Origin: Bacteroidota bacterium | Lineage (GTDB): Bacteria > Bacteroidota > Bacteroidia > Flavobacteriales > Flavobacteriaceae | Direction: 5' to 3' | Assembly: GCA_021793535.1 (NCBI GenBank) | Contig: JAJYSO010000004.1 | Span: 1-23,004, forward strand | DNA length: 23,004 bases | Shown: in pieces, positions 9,151 to 16,058 of the stretch | Numbering within the stretch: position 1 is the stretch's first letter | How the letters are laid out: the number at the start of each line of letters is the position of its first letter | Position numbers and translations under genes: made by a program | The notes under the pieces: model-generated | What the model saw: only the letters and a program-made list of their open reading frames with translations | Told to the model about the DNA's origin: nothing | Databases searched by the model: none

Positions 9151-9182
9151 AAAAAAAGCCCACCCTTTTAGAAAGGCAGGCT
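9151..9182 (-). terminator. Rho-independent terminator of the rpsF-rpsR-rplI operon
   Basis: Read on the minus strand, AGCCTGCCTTT (9182-9172) pairs with AAGGGTGGGCT (9167-9157), an 11-bp stem that includes three G-U pairs, around a CTAA loop, followed by seven T (9157-9151). It lies 26 bases after the rplI stop and before the DUF6495-like gene, so the ribosomal operon and the DUF6495-hisS unit are probably separate transcripts. Confidence 0.8.
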
Positions 9183-9207
9183 CTTCAATTAAATTTCAGG
9201 TGAAATA

Positions 9208-9657
9208 TTAAGCTTCCGCCACGACCTCAAAGGTAAAGGTAGAGATCACCTCACGATGAAAACGTAGTTTGGCTTCATATTGCCCCAATCGTTTGATGTT
9301 TCCACCCAAGATGGAAATGTATTTTTTATCAATCTCCACGCCTTTCTTACTCAATGCTTCACTTAAGTCTGCCGCAGAAATACTGCCGAACATTTTTCCA
9401 GAGTTTCCAGCTTTTGCCGACATTTTAAGATCAAGACCATTTAATTTCTCCGCACTGGTTTTGGCTTCATCAATAATCTTCTTCTCTTTATAAGCGCGTT
9501 GCTTTAAAATTTCTTCACGTTGTTTACGGGAAGACGGTGTTGAAAGAACGGCAAATCCTCGGGGCAATAAATAATTGCGTCCGTAACCATTCTTCACTTC
9601 AACGATATCGTCTGCAAACCCCAAATTCTCAACGTCTTTTTTTAGTATAAGTTCCAT
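9208..9657 (-). CDS. rplI: 50S ribosomal protein L9
   Basis: The 149-residue protein has the standard L9 layout. The N-terminal rRNA-binding domain (about 1-50) holds MELILKKDVENLG and the signature GYGRNYLLPRGFA. A long connecting helix follows (about 45-75), then the C-terminal domain with SGKMFGSISAADLSEAL. It binds the base of the L1 stalk of the large subunit and helps keep the reading frame. It is the last gene of the rpsF-rpsR-rplI operon, 15 bases after rpsR, and is followed by a strong terminator. Nothing is unusual. Confidence 0.97.
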   Translation of the reverse strand: MELILKKDVENLGFADDIVEVKNGYGRNYLLPRGFAVLSTPSSRKQREEILKQRAYKEKKIIDEAKTSAEKLNGLDLKMSAKAGNSGKMFGSISAADLSEALSKKGVEIDKKYISILGGNIKRLGQYEAKLRFHREVISTFTFEVVAEA

Positions 9658-9672
9658 AGCTTCCTGTGCTTT

Positions 9673-9969
9673 TTATTTTAACAAATCTCCTACATAAGGC
9701 ATCAAAGCCAAATGGCGCGCACGTTTTACAGCTTGTGCTACCTTTCGTTGATATTTCAATGATGTCCCCGTTAATCGTCTGGGTAAAAGTTTCCCTTGCT
9801 CATTCACAAAGGCCATTAAAAAATCAGGGTCTTTGTAATCGATATATTTTATTCCAGACCTTTTAAAACGGCAATAGCGTTTTTTAGGCTTTGTTTCGAT
9901 ATCAAGAGGCGTCAAATATCTGATTTCACCTCCTTTTCCTCCTTTTGCTTGTTGTTCTATTGATGCCAT
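9673..9969 (-). CDS. rpsR: 30S ribosomal protein S18
   Basis: The 98-residue small-subunit protein S18 has the conserved core KYIDYKDPDFLMAFVNEQGKLLPRRLTGTSLKYQRKV in its second half, ending in the usual RARHLALMPY. The N-terminal 25 residues (lysine- and glycine-rich, MASIEQQAKGGKGGEIRYLTP) form the somewhat longer tail seen in Bacteroidetes. A single cysteine is present (residue 33, RYCRFK); zinc-type C+ forms have more. S18 pairs with S6 on the platform of the 30S subunit, which agrees with rpsF ending two bases upstream. Confidence 0.97.
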   Translation of the reverse strand: MASIEQQAKGGKGGEIRYLTPLDIETKPKKRYCRFKRSGIKYIDYKDPDFLMAFVNEQGKLLPRRLTGTSLKYQRKVAQAVKRARHLALMPYVGDLLK

Positions 9970-9971
9970 AA

Positions 9972-10310
9972 TTATTTCTTTGCTTTATTTCGTTCTACTC
10001 GTTTTTTGGCCCACTCAATGGCGTGCTTATCTAGCTTCACTGTAAGAAAGCGCATAAGGCGTTCATCTTGTCTGAACATAAACTCCAACGGTTCAATAGT
10101 CTGTCCGTCAACCTCGTATTCAAACAAATGATAAAATCCACTTTTTTTGTGTTGAATGGGGTAAGCTAATTTTTTAAGCCCCCAATCCTCTTCATTAATC
10201 ATTTTGGCACCCTTGGAAGTAAGGAAATCTTTGTACTTCTTCACTGTTTCCTTTACCTGATTTTCAGATAAAACGGGATTCAAAATGAAAACAGTTTCAT
10301 AATGGTTCAT
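9972..10310 (-). CDS. rpsF: 30S ribosomal protein S6
   Basis: The 112-residue S6 protein shows the family's start MNHYETVFILNPVLSENQVKETV, the central GLKKLAYPIQHKKSGFYHLFEYE and the RQDERLMRFLTVKLDKHA block. It binds S18 and helps assemble the 30S platform. It is the first gene of the rpsF-rpsR-rplI operon, behind a very good Bacteroidetes-type promoter. The leader is only about 27 bases. Confidence 0.97.
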   Translation of the reverse strand: MNHYETVFILNPVLSENQVKETVKKYKDFLTSKGAKMINEEDWGLKKLAYPIQHKKSGFYHLFEYEVDGQTIEPLEFMFRQDERLMRFLTVKLDKHAIEWAKKRVERNKAKK

Positions 10311-10343
10311 AAATTACTTATTTAATTGGTAAATTTCAGGCTG

Positions 10344-10374
10344 CAAAAATAGTGCTTTATTTCGAATCTACAAA
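10344..10374 (-). promoter_or_regulatory. Strong Bacteroidetes-type promoter of rpsF operon
   Basis: On the minus strand TTTG (10374-10371), a 19-base spacer and TATTTTTG (10351-10344) give a full match to the -33/-7 consensus of Bacteroidetes primary sigma factor. Transcription should start near 10337. A strong promoter is expected for ribosomal protein genes. Confidence 0.85.
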
Positions 10375-10398
10375 CGGACTCACTATTTTATTTTTCAA

Positions 10399-10450
10399 AG
10401 AAGAAGCCTAAAAAAACAAGGTTTTTGAGCTGTTAAACTGGGCTTCTTTT
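10399..10450. repeat. Nested inverted repeat between rpsF and the TraB-like gene
   Basis: The outer arms AAGAAGCC (10401-10408) and GGCTTCTT (10441-10448) are perfect complements and extend to about 12 bp with flanking A-T and G-U pairs. Inside, AAAAAC (10412-10417) and GTTTTT (10421-10426) form a second perfect stem with a 3-base loop. The outer right arm is followed by TTTTATA on the plus strand. It may be a terminator-like or operator structure for one of the two divergent genes. Confidence 0.45.
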
Positions 10451-10481
10451 ATAAATTCGCATGTGTATAGCCGGTTTACTT

Positions 10482-11249
10482 ATGAAGTTTTTATCCGTTT
10501 TCTCTTTCATTCTTTTTAGTTATTTTCTTTTCTTTTATTCGGCTGGACATGCTCAAACGGTTTATCTGCTGGACCTAAAAAAGGGTCCTCAACATAAAGA
10601 TTCTGCTGCTGTTTCCCATGTTTTTCAAAAGGCAACCGTACTGGTTTTGGAAGCCCATCCGGACAGTCTTTCTCTACAAAATCAGCGCTTATTTGTCGAA
10701 AATGGTTTTTACAAAGATCATCTTCAAAACCACCTTCCGCCAGCAATGTATAACCAACTGGACTCTTTACTCTCCGGGCTTGGACACCCATTGGGTCACA
10801 TGCCTCGAATGAAACCCTGGCTGATTGTGCAAACCCTTTTCGACATCGAGGCGCAAAGAAATGGAGGGTATCAAGAAGCCCTACCCCGCTATCTTCTCGA
10901 TCAAGCTGCCACCCATCATCTTGAACTGCAACTGCTCGAGTCGAATGATAAACGTAAATCGCTACTGGCCCGCCTGCCGGACCAAAGGCAGATACGGTAT
11001 TTGTCTCGTAGCTTACACATGCATGAGCAGTCACCTTCAAAGGCATTTATCGAAAAAGAAGCCGCCCTCTTCCCCACTGTTATTCAACAGCTTCTTTGCC
11101 GCCAAAATAGAGAATGGGCCCAGCAAATTATCGATCTGCTCCAAAAAGGACAAACCCCGATCATAGCGCTGGACTATCGATATATTCAAGGAGAGAAAGG
11201 GCTTGTCGAAATCTTAAAAAAAGAAGGGGTTCAAATCACGTTTCTTTAA
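10482..11249 (+). CDS. Exported TraB/GumN-like protein lacking both GxxH motifs
   Basis: From the ATG at 10482 the product is 255 residues with a clear signal peptide ending AGHA/QT; an ATG seven codons upstream (10461) would put a polar tail before it and is less likely. The body follows the TraB/GumN (PF01963) plan: a YLL strand, VLVLEAHPDS where relatives have LVLELD, LPPAMYNQLDSLL, MKPWLIVQ, LLESNDKR where relatives have GLET, and a closing NREWAQQIIDLLQKGQTPIIALDYRYIQGEKGLVEILKKEG. In the usual family the first strand reads YLxGTxH and the last VGAGHLxGxxGL. Here these are YLLDLK and ALDYRYIQGEKGL, so both conserved GxxH motifs are gone. It probably resides in the periplasm or on the membrane and is likely not an active metal-dependent enzyme of this family. 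Assignment by pattern only. Confidence 0.65.
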   Translation: MKFLSVFSFILFSYFLFFYSAGHAQTVYLLDLKKGPQHKDSAAVSHVFQKATVLVLEAHPDSLSLQNQRLFVENGFYKDHLQNHLPPAMYNQLDSLLSGLGHPLGHMPRMKPWLIVQTLFDIEAQRNGGYQEALPRYLLDQAATHHLELQLLESNDKRKSLLARLPDQRQIRYLSRSLHMHEQSPSKAFIEKEAALFPTVIQQLLCRQNREWAQQIIDLLQKGQTPIIALDYRYIQGEKGLVEILKKEGVQITFL

Positions 11250-11250
11250 G

Positions 11251-11808
11251 CTACTGTTTGGCTTGTTCAGCCGCACTCTTTTGATCTTTCAATTTTTGTA
11301 TGTGATCCTCATTTAAAATGGCCACTCCTTTTAACAACATTAAACTGTTTGGGAAAGCAACCACCTCCCCGTCTATAGTTTGGATGATCACCTGAAAAGA
11401 ACGAATATCCTCTATATAGCCATATATCGAATTATCCCCGTCATAGATCTTGATAAAATCCCCTATCCTGTATGGAAAAGTGAAGAACATAATGATCCCT
11501 GAGGTCACATTACTCAATATGGACCATTGGGCAAACAAGGCAATTCCAATAACGGCAAAAACAGAAGACAAAAATAAACCTACAGCATCGAGGTCAATTC
11601 CCCATATCAACAGCAAAAAAATTAAAATAATCACAGAATACACATAGTTGAAAATCTTCTTGATCAACTTGGCTCTTGTTTGCAAACGCTCCCATTTTTC
11701 AGTCGTTCTCCCAATGATCTTCGACAAAATAAACCGAATGATCATAATGATTAAGAGCATGATAAGGGTATAGAGTATCTTTTCCATGTTCAAAGGTAAG
11801 TTTTCCAT
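11251..11808 (-). CDS. Short MscS-family mechanosensitive channel
   Basis: From the ATG at 11808 the protein has 185 residues; a GTG 11 codons upstream also reads in frame but lies over the likely promoter. Two hydrophobic helices (about 5-25 and 46-64) precede a pore-helix region (about 68-100) with ALFAQWSILSNVTSGIIMFF, then the MscS beta domain with FPYRIGDFIKI, YGYIEDIRSFQVIIQTIDGEVVAFPNSLML. The protein ends about 20 residues after that domain, so the C-terminal alpha-beta domain of E. coli MscS (286 residues) is absent. By family it would gate in response to membrane tension and release solutes on osmotic downshock. Its stop codon is one base from that of the TraB-like gene. Confidence 0.85.
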   Translation of the reverse strand: MENLPLNMEKILYTLIMLLIIMIIRFILSKIIGRTTEKWERLQTRAKLIKKIFNYVYSVIILIFLLLIWGIDLDAVGLFLSSVFAVIGIALFAQWSILSNVTSGIIMFFTFPYRIGDFIKIYDGDNSIYGYIEDIRSFQVIIQTIDGEVVAFPNSLMLLKGVAILNEDHIQKLKDQKSAAEQAKQ

Positions 11809-11819
11809 AATAACGGTAT

Positions 11820-11849
11820 TAAAAGTAACAGTTTTGACCACAAATTCAA
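11820..11849 (-). promoter_or_regulatory. Candidate promoter of the MscS-like gene
   Basis: On the minus strand TTG (11849-11847), a 19-base spacer and TACTTTTA (11827-11820; 7 of 8 to TAnnTTTG) precede the ATG at 11808. This predicts a very short leader and supports 11808 over the upstream GTG as start. Confidence 0.45.
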
Positions 11850-11909
11850 AAATAGCAGCTCTTTAAAGAAAATAAGCAGAGGACCTCCCCCACTCACACT
11901 CTTCACCTT

Positions 11910-14354
11910 TTAATAAGGATCGACATTTAGGATTACTCGCGTACTCCTAAAAGAAGCAATGCTCTCATAAGACTTTAAAAGTCTGTGTATAAAATCCTTA
12001 GTTTTTTTAAGCGATTGCTCTGGTGGAATCTTAAGTAAAATGACTTTGTAATACTCATTTCGTATCCGGGCTACAGGGGGAAATTCTGGTCCTAAAACAT
12101 TTTTTCTAAAAGCGGGCCTCATTCCCTTGGCCAACCAGTCGGCCGCTTTATTTACCCTATCGTAATTGCGACCTTTTACACTGATTTTAATCAACCGATA
12201 AAAAGGAGGGTATTTAAACTGCTTCCGGCCCTGTAGCTGTTCTTGATACATCCCCTTATAGTGTTGCTGGACAACCTGTAAGAGGACCGCATGCTTGGGA
12301 TGATAGGTCTGAATCAAAACCTTACCTTGTTTATGTGTGCGGCCTGCCCTTCCTGCTACCTGAACCAACAACTGGAAAGCCCTCTCGTGAGCTCTAAAAT
12401 CGGGAAAATTAAGCAAGTTATCCGCATTCATGACCCCCACTAAATCCACATCTCTAAAATCCAATCCCTTGGCCAACATTTGTGTTCCCACCAAAATATC
12501 GATTTTCTTTTGTTGAAAAGCCGTTATGATTTTCTCATACCCGTGTTTTCCGCGGGTCGTATCCAAATCCATTCGTCCCACACTATACTGAGGAAACAAC
12601 ACCTCCAACTCCTTTTCAATTTTTTCGGTACCAAATCCCTTGGTGGTCAAGTTAACGCTTCCGCAAGCGGCACACTTTTCTTGCATGGCCATGTGATACC
12701 CACAGTAATGACACCGCAACGAATTATTGTGCTTGTGATAGGTCAAGCTCACATCACAATTCGGGCATTGCGGGGAATGCCCGCACATCTGGCATTCCAA
12801 AACCGGAGAATACCCTCTTCTGTTTTGAAAAAGAATCACCTGCTTTTTTTCTTGTAAGCTCTCTTTCATTGCACTTAATAAAGTATCAGAGAAGTGGCCG
12901 GTCATCCGTTTTCTTTTATACTTGTCCTTAATATCCACAAGCTCTATGGCAGGCGGAATGGCCTTCCCATACCGTTCTTTTAACACCACCAAGCCGTATT
13001 TAAGTTCCTGGGCATTATAATAGCTTTCCAAACTGGGGGTGGCGGAGCCCAATAGGATACGGCTTTCAAAGAGTTGAGCCAAGACGATAGCCGCATCACG
13101 GGCCTGATAGCGTGGTGCCGGATCAAATTGTTTAAAAGTCGTCTCATGTGCTTCATCTACGATAACCAATCCCAATTTCTGAAAAGGTAAAAAGATAGAA
13201 GATCGGACCCCAACGATAATCTTCCCTTTGTCGTTCTGCAGTACATGCCGATAAACTTCGACTCGTTCGTTAACCGAATACTTACTGTGATACACCAGCA
13301 CCTCCTCTCCGAAATATACCTGCAAACGCCGAATCAACTGTGTGGTTAGGGCGATCTCAGGGAGAAGGTAAAGCACCTGTTGCCCTCGGGCAATCGCCTC
13401 TTTGATAAGCCTTATGTATAGCGCCGTTTTTCCGGATGATGTAACCCCATGTAAAAGACAAGGGATACCCTTCTCGAAAACCTTTTTAACCTGCTTATAG
13501 GCCTGCTCCTGAGCAGAGGTAAGTGCCAAGCGATCTTCGGATTCCTCTGCTGTTTGTGTGATACGGTCCTCCTGCAGGTAATACGCCTCTAAAATTCCTT
13601 TGTCCAAAACAGCCTTAAGACTGGACCATGAGGCCTGTGCCTTTTTCATTACAGCCGCATAAGGCACCACTTTATCTCTGCTTGCCAAAGCAAAATAGGC
13701 CAAGATGACTTCTTTTTGCTTGGGCGCCCTCTGAAGCTCCTGCATGATGTATTTCAACTCCTGCTCATCGTATGCATCAGCCAAACGCAGGTAACGCACC
13801 TGCTTGGGCTTATATTTTTCTACCAGTTCCTGATTCACGGCAATCACTCCCTTTTCCATCAACCGTGTCAAAATGGGCAAAACCGTCTTTTTATTCAAAA
13901 GATCCATCACTTCAGAGATCTTCAATAAGGCCTGGCTCTGCAAGGCCTCATAAACCAAATACTCATCATCTGACAACCCTTCGGGAACCACCTCTTCGTT
14001 TCCCTTTAACTCAACAACCGTCTCGCTTTGAAGTAAAAAAGCTCCCGGCAAAGCCGCTTTTAAGACATCGCCCTCTGCGGCCATATAATACACGGCAACC
14101 CAGTTTATAAATTTCATTTGCTCACCCGTAAGCAATGGGGATTGATCCAAAATTTCCTCCACGTACTTAGCCTTATAAAAACGAGGAGGATGCTGGTGTA
14201 TTTTTGCGGCAATGGCCGTATATACCTTTGTTTTGCCAAAAGGTACGGCAACGCGCATCCCGAGCTTAAGTCGGTGCGCTTGCGAATCAAGCAAAGCATA
14301 AGTAAAGCGTTGATTCAACGGCAACGGTAAAATTACATCGACAAAATAAGGCAT
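11910..14354 (-). CDS. priA: Primosomal replication helicase PriA
   Basis: An 814-residue superfamily 2 DNA helicase that reloads the replisome at stalled or repaired forks. The N-terminal DNA-end-binding domain (1-105) begins MPYFVDVILPLPL. The helicase core has Walker A GVTSSGKT (303-310), DEAH (400-403), LGSATPS (435-441), and the later GTQMLAKGLDF and QVAGRAGR motifs. Eight cysteines for two zinc ions are all present (521, 524, 530, 533, 548, 551, 561, 564). The C-terminal domain ends STRVILNVDPY, the typical PriA terminus. Length is slightly above the E. coli enzyme (732), mostly from an enlarged region between about 110 and 275, as in other Bacteroidetes. It lies between the short MscS gene and the yihY-like gene on the same strand, with 60 bases before it and 101 after. 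Confidence 0.96.
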   Translation of the reverse strand: MPYFVDVILPLPLNQRFTYALLDSQAHRLKLGMRVAVPFGKTKVYTAIAAKIHQHPPRFYKAKYVEEILDQSPLLTGEQMKFINWVAVYYMAAEGDVLKAALPGAFLLQSETVVELKGNEEVVPEGLSDDEYLVYEALQSQALLKISEVMDLLNKKTVLPILTRLMEKGVIAVNQELVEKYKPKQVRYLRLADAYDEQELKYIMQELQRAPKQKEVILAYFALASRDKVVPYAAVMKKAQASWSSLKAVLDKGILEAYYLQEDRITQTAEESEDRLALTSAQEQAYKQVKKVFEKGIPCLLHGVTSSGKTALYIRLIKEAIARGQQVLYLLPEIALTTQLIRRLQVYFGEEVLVYHSKYSVNERVEVYRHVLQNDKGKIIVGVRSSIFLPFQKLGLVIVDEAHETTFKQFDPAPRYQARDAAIVLAQLFESRILLGSATPSLESYYNAQELKYGLVVLKERYGKAIPPAIELVDIKDKYKRKRMTGHFSDTLLSAMKESLQEKKQVILFQNRRGYSPVLECQMCGHSPQCPNCDVSLTYHKHNNSLRCHYCGYHMAMQEKCAACGSVNLTTKGFGTEKIEKELEVLFPQYSVGRMDLDTTRGKHGYEKIITAFQQKKIDILVGTQMLAKGLDFRDVDLVGVMNADNLLNFPDFRAHERAFQLLVQVAGRAGRTHKQGKVLIQTYHPKHAVLLQVVQQHYKGMYQEQLQGRKQFKYPPFYRLIKISVKGRNYDRVNKAADWLAKGMRPAFRKNVLGPEFPPVARIRNEYYKVILLKIPPEQSLKKTKDFIHRLLKSYESIASFRSTRVILNVDPY

Positions 14355-14414
14355 TTTCTACACAGCATTTAGGCATGGGAAAAAGAACTGGCGCTAATGG
14401 AGCACGTCAGGATC

Positions 14415-15365
14415 TCAAATATCTCTCAGTACTTTTTTTAGGACTCCTTTTCTCTTTCGCAATTCCAAAATCGTTCCGTTGAGCTCAAACCCAAGCAACA
14501 GAATATTCGAATTTAGCCAAATGTACACCATAGAAATGAGCAAAGCACCGATGGACCCATAAAGCTTATTATAGTTACTGAAATTACGAATATAAATAGC
14601 AAAAAAATAAGTAAACAACAATATTAATATGGTGGTGAAAACAGCCCCTACTGAGAAATAACTAGACTGCTTGCTCTCCTTAGTGCCAAAGTAATACAAA
14701 ATAGCCACCGCGTTGTAAATCATCAACAGAAAGACCGCATAGCGTCCCAATTCAATCCATATGACAGAGTCCGGAACAATCCCCAAAGCATTTAAATTCT
14801 CGATAATATAGGTCAAATAAATGGTTACAATCACAGTGGTTAACAACAAAAAGGCAAAAACTAAGGCCACCCCAAGGGCTGAAAAGTATTGACTCAATAT
14901 CGTTCTGTTTTTATGCGTATGCCAGGAATGTTCAAACCCAGAAAAAATGGCATTGATTCCATTGGCCATCAAAAACAAGGATAAAATCAAAGTAAAGGAA
15001 AGTAAGCCCGTTCGCGGGGTATTGGCAATATCTTCAAATACACGACCAAACAATTGGTGGGTTTGTGGGGGCAAAAGTTCATCCAAATAACTGAGAAGAC
15101 GAGCCTGAAAGTCTTCTACAAACCATATAAAAGGAATTAAGTTCAAGATAAAGAGTAAAAAAGGAAACAGCGCCATAAAAAAACTGTAGGCCACCGAGCC
15201 CGCCCGAGTCGAAAAAGTACCTTTTGCAATCCCGTATACATACAATTCCAATAAATCGTATAGAGACAATCCGTCTAGCCCGGGCAAAAGAATACGTTTT
15301 CCTTGCTTGACCAACCAGCCAACAAGGGGTATTTTTTCAAGCTTATCCTCTATTTCTTTGGTCAT
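14415..15365 (-). CDS. YihY/BrkB-family integral membrane protein
   Basis: A 316-residue protein with six hydrophobic helices (about 58-82, 123-143, 164-188, 208-227, 238-262, 270-290) and charged tails at both ends. The block SVAYSFFMALFPFLLF and the last-helix motif YGSIGALLISMVYIWLNSNILLLGFELN are characteristic of the YihY/UPF0761 (formerly BrkB, wrongly called RNase BN) family. Function in bacteria is unproven; transport or envelope roles have been proposed. The C-terminal tail is basic (LRKRKGVLKKVLRDI). It is first in the minus-strand series and divergent from rlmH with 46 bases between start codons. Confidence 0.88.
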   Translation of the reverse strand: MTKEIEDKLEKIPLVGWLVKQGKRILLPGLDGLSLYDLLELYVYGIAKGTFSTRAGSVAYSFFMALFPFLLFILNLIPFIWFVEDFQARLLSYLDELLPPQTHQLFGRVFEDIANTPRTGLLSFTLILSLFLMANGINAIFSGFEHSWHTHKNRTILSQYFSALGVALVFAFLLLTTVIVTIYLTYIIENLNALGIVPDSVIWIELGRYAVFLLMIYNAVAILYYFGTKESKQSSYFSVGAVFTTILILLFTYFFAIYIRNFSNYNKLYGSIGALLISMVYIWLNSNILLLGFELNGTILELRKRKGVLKKVLRDI

Positions 15366-15372
15366 TACCAGT

Positions 15373-15380
15373 TATTTTTG
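15373..15380 (+). promoter_or_regulatory. Exact -7 box upstream of rlmH
   Basis: TATTTTTG matches TAnnTTTG fully and lies 31 bases before the rlmH ATG, predicting a leader of about 25 bases. I do not see a matching -33 TTTG at the right distance (a TTTG at 15357-15360 is too close), so the promoter may be weak. Confidence 0.4.
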
Positions 15381-15411
15381 CTAAAATATAAAATCTCTAT
15401 CGATTTACAGG

Positions 15412-15885
15412 ATGACAATCAAATTACTACTTATCGGAAAAACAAGCAATCCGGATCTAAAGAGTTTGCTTCAACAGTACACGAAAAGATTAAAACACTA
15501 TACAAAGTTCGAGATAGAAATCATACCGGAGCTAAAAATTCGAAAAAATTTAAGTCCCGAAGAACAAAAGACAAGAGAAGGCCAAGAAATACTAGCAAAA
15601 CTTCAAAATTCGGATACCGTTGTTTTATTGGATGAAAAAGGAAAAGAATTCGACTCGCTCCACTTTTCAAAATGGCTCCAAAAACAATTAAACAGTGGCA
15701 AAAAACAATTGGTTTTTGTAGTAGGAGGCCCCTATGGCTTTTCTCCTGCCGTTTATCATAAAGCCTCCTTTAAAATTGCGCTGTCCAAAATGACGTTCTC
15801 CCACGAAATGATCAGGCCGTTTTTTACCGAACAACTCTATAGGGCGTTCACCATTTTACAAAATGAACCTTACCATCACCAATAA
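15412..15885 (+). CDS. rlmH: 23S rRNA (pseudouridine-1915-N3)-methyltransferase RlmH
   Basis: A 157-residue SPOUT (alpha-beta knot) methyltransferase. It acts as a homodimer on the assembled ribosome, using S-adenosylmethionine to methylate pseudouridine 1915 in helix 69. The start MTIKLLLIGKT, VVLLDEKGKEFDS (70-82), the knot motif FVVGGPYGFS (102-111), and the C-terminal LSKMTFSHEMIRPFFTEQLYRAFTILQNEPYHH (124-156) are all canonical, and the length is exactly typical. It is divergent from the yihY-like gene, and a 173-base gap separates it from the DUF937 gene. Confidence 0.96.
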   Translation: MTIKLLLIGKTSNPDLKSLLQQYTKRLKHYTKFEIEIIPELKIRKNLSPEEQKTREGQEILAKLQNSDTVVLLDEKGKEFDSLHFSKWLQKQLNSGKKQLVFVVGGPYGFSPAVYHKASFKIALSKMTFSHEMIRPFFTEQLYRAFTILQNEPYHHQ

Positions 15886-16058
15886 ACCTTTTTGTGCCTT
15901 TTTTCTAAATGGTGATCAAAAACTCCTTTACTCTTTCTATTAAGAGAGTGTAAAGCTCCCCCATGGGAATGCGAGCGGCCAGTTCATAAATACAGCTTCA
16001 GCAACACGTATTTTCTGTCATTTTTTATATCTTTAACTTCATTTTAATTTAGTGAGAT
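15886..16058. other. Intergenic gap between rlmH and the DUF937 gene
   Basis: This 173-base stretch has no plausible gene. CTCTT and AAGAG (within 15928-15952) form a small hairpin with no T-run after it. TATCTTTA at 16028-16035 is a 7-of-8 match to the -7 box and could start the DUF937 transcript about 15-20 bases before its ATG. No clear -33 element is seen. Confidence 0.35.

Noticed and set aside
10311..10343. Possible S6:S18-binding leader of rpsF
   Set aside because: The predicted leader is only about 27 bases, AT-rich and lacks the CCG-containing bulge known from S6:S18 leaders.
10516..11046. 176-codon minus-strand open frame opposite the TraB-like gene
   Set aside because: The plus-strand frame has a signal peptide and family motifs. 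The antisense frame shows neither, and its composition looks random.
12480..12857. 125-codon plus-strand open frame opposite priA
   Set aside because: It is antisense to the zinc-binding and helicase region of PriA, with no sensible features of its own.
14375..14482. 35-residue plus-strand frame with a hydrophobic stretch between priA and the yihY-like gene
   Set aside because: Two thirds of it is antisense to the yihY-like C-terminus. The hydrophobic part mirrors the amphipathic KKVLRDI tail, and no promoter is seen.
15875..15916. ATCACCA / TGGTGAT inverted repeat around the rlmH stop
   Set aside because: The 28-base loop and the location of one arm in codons for conserved residues make a functional hairpin unlikely.
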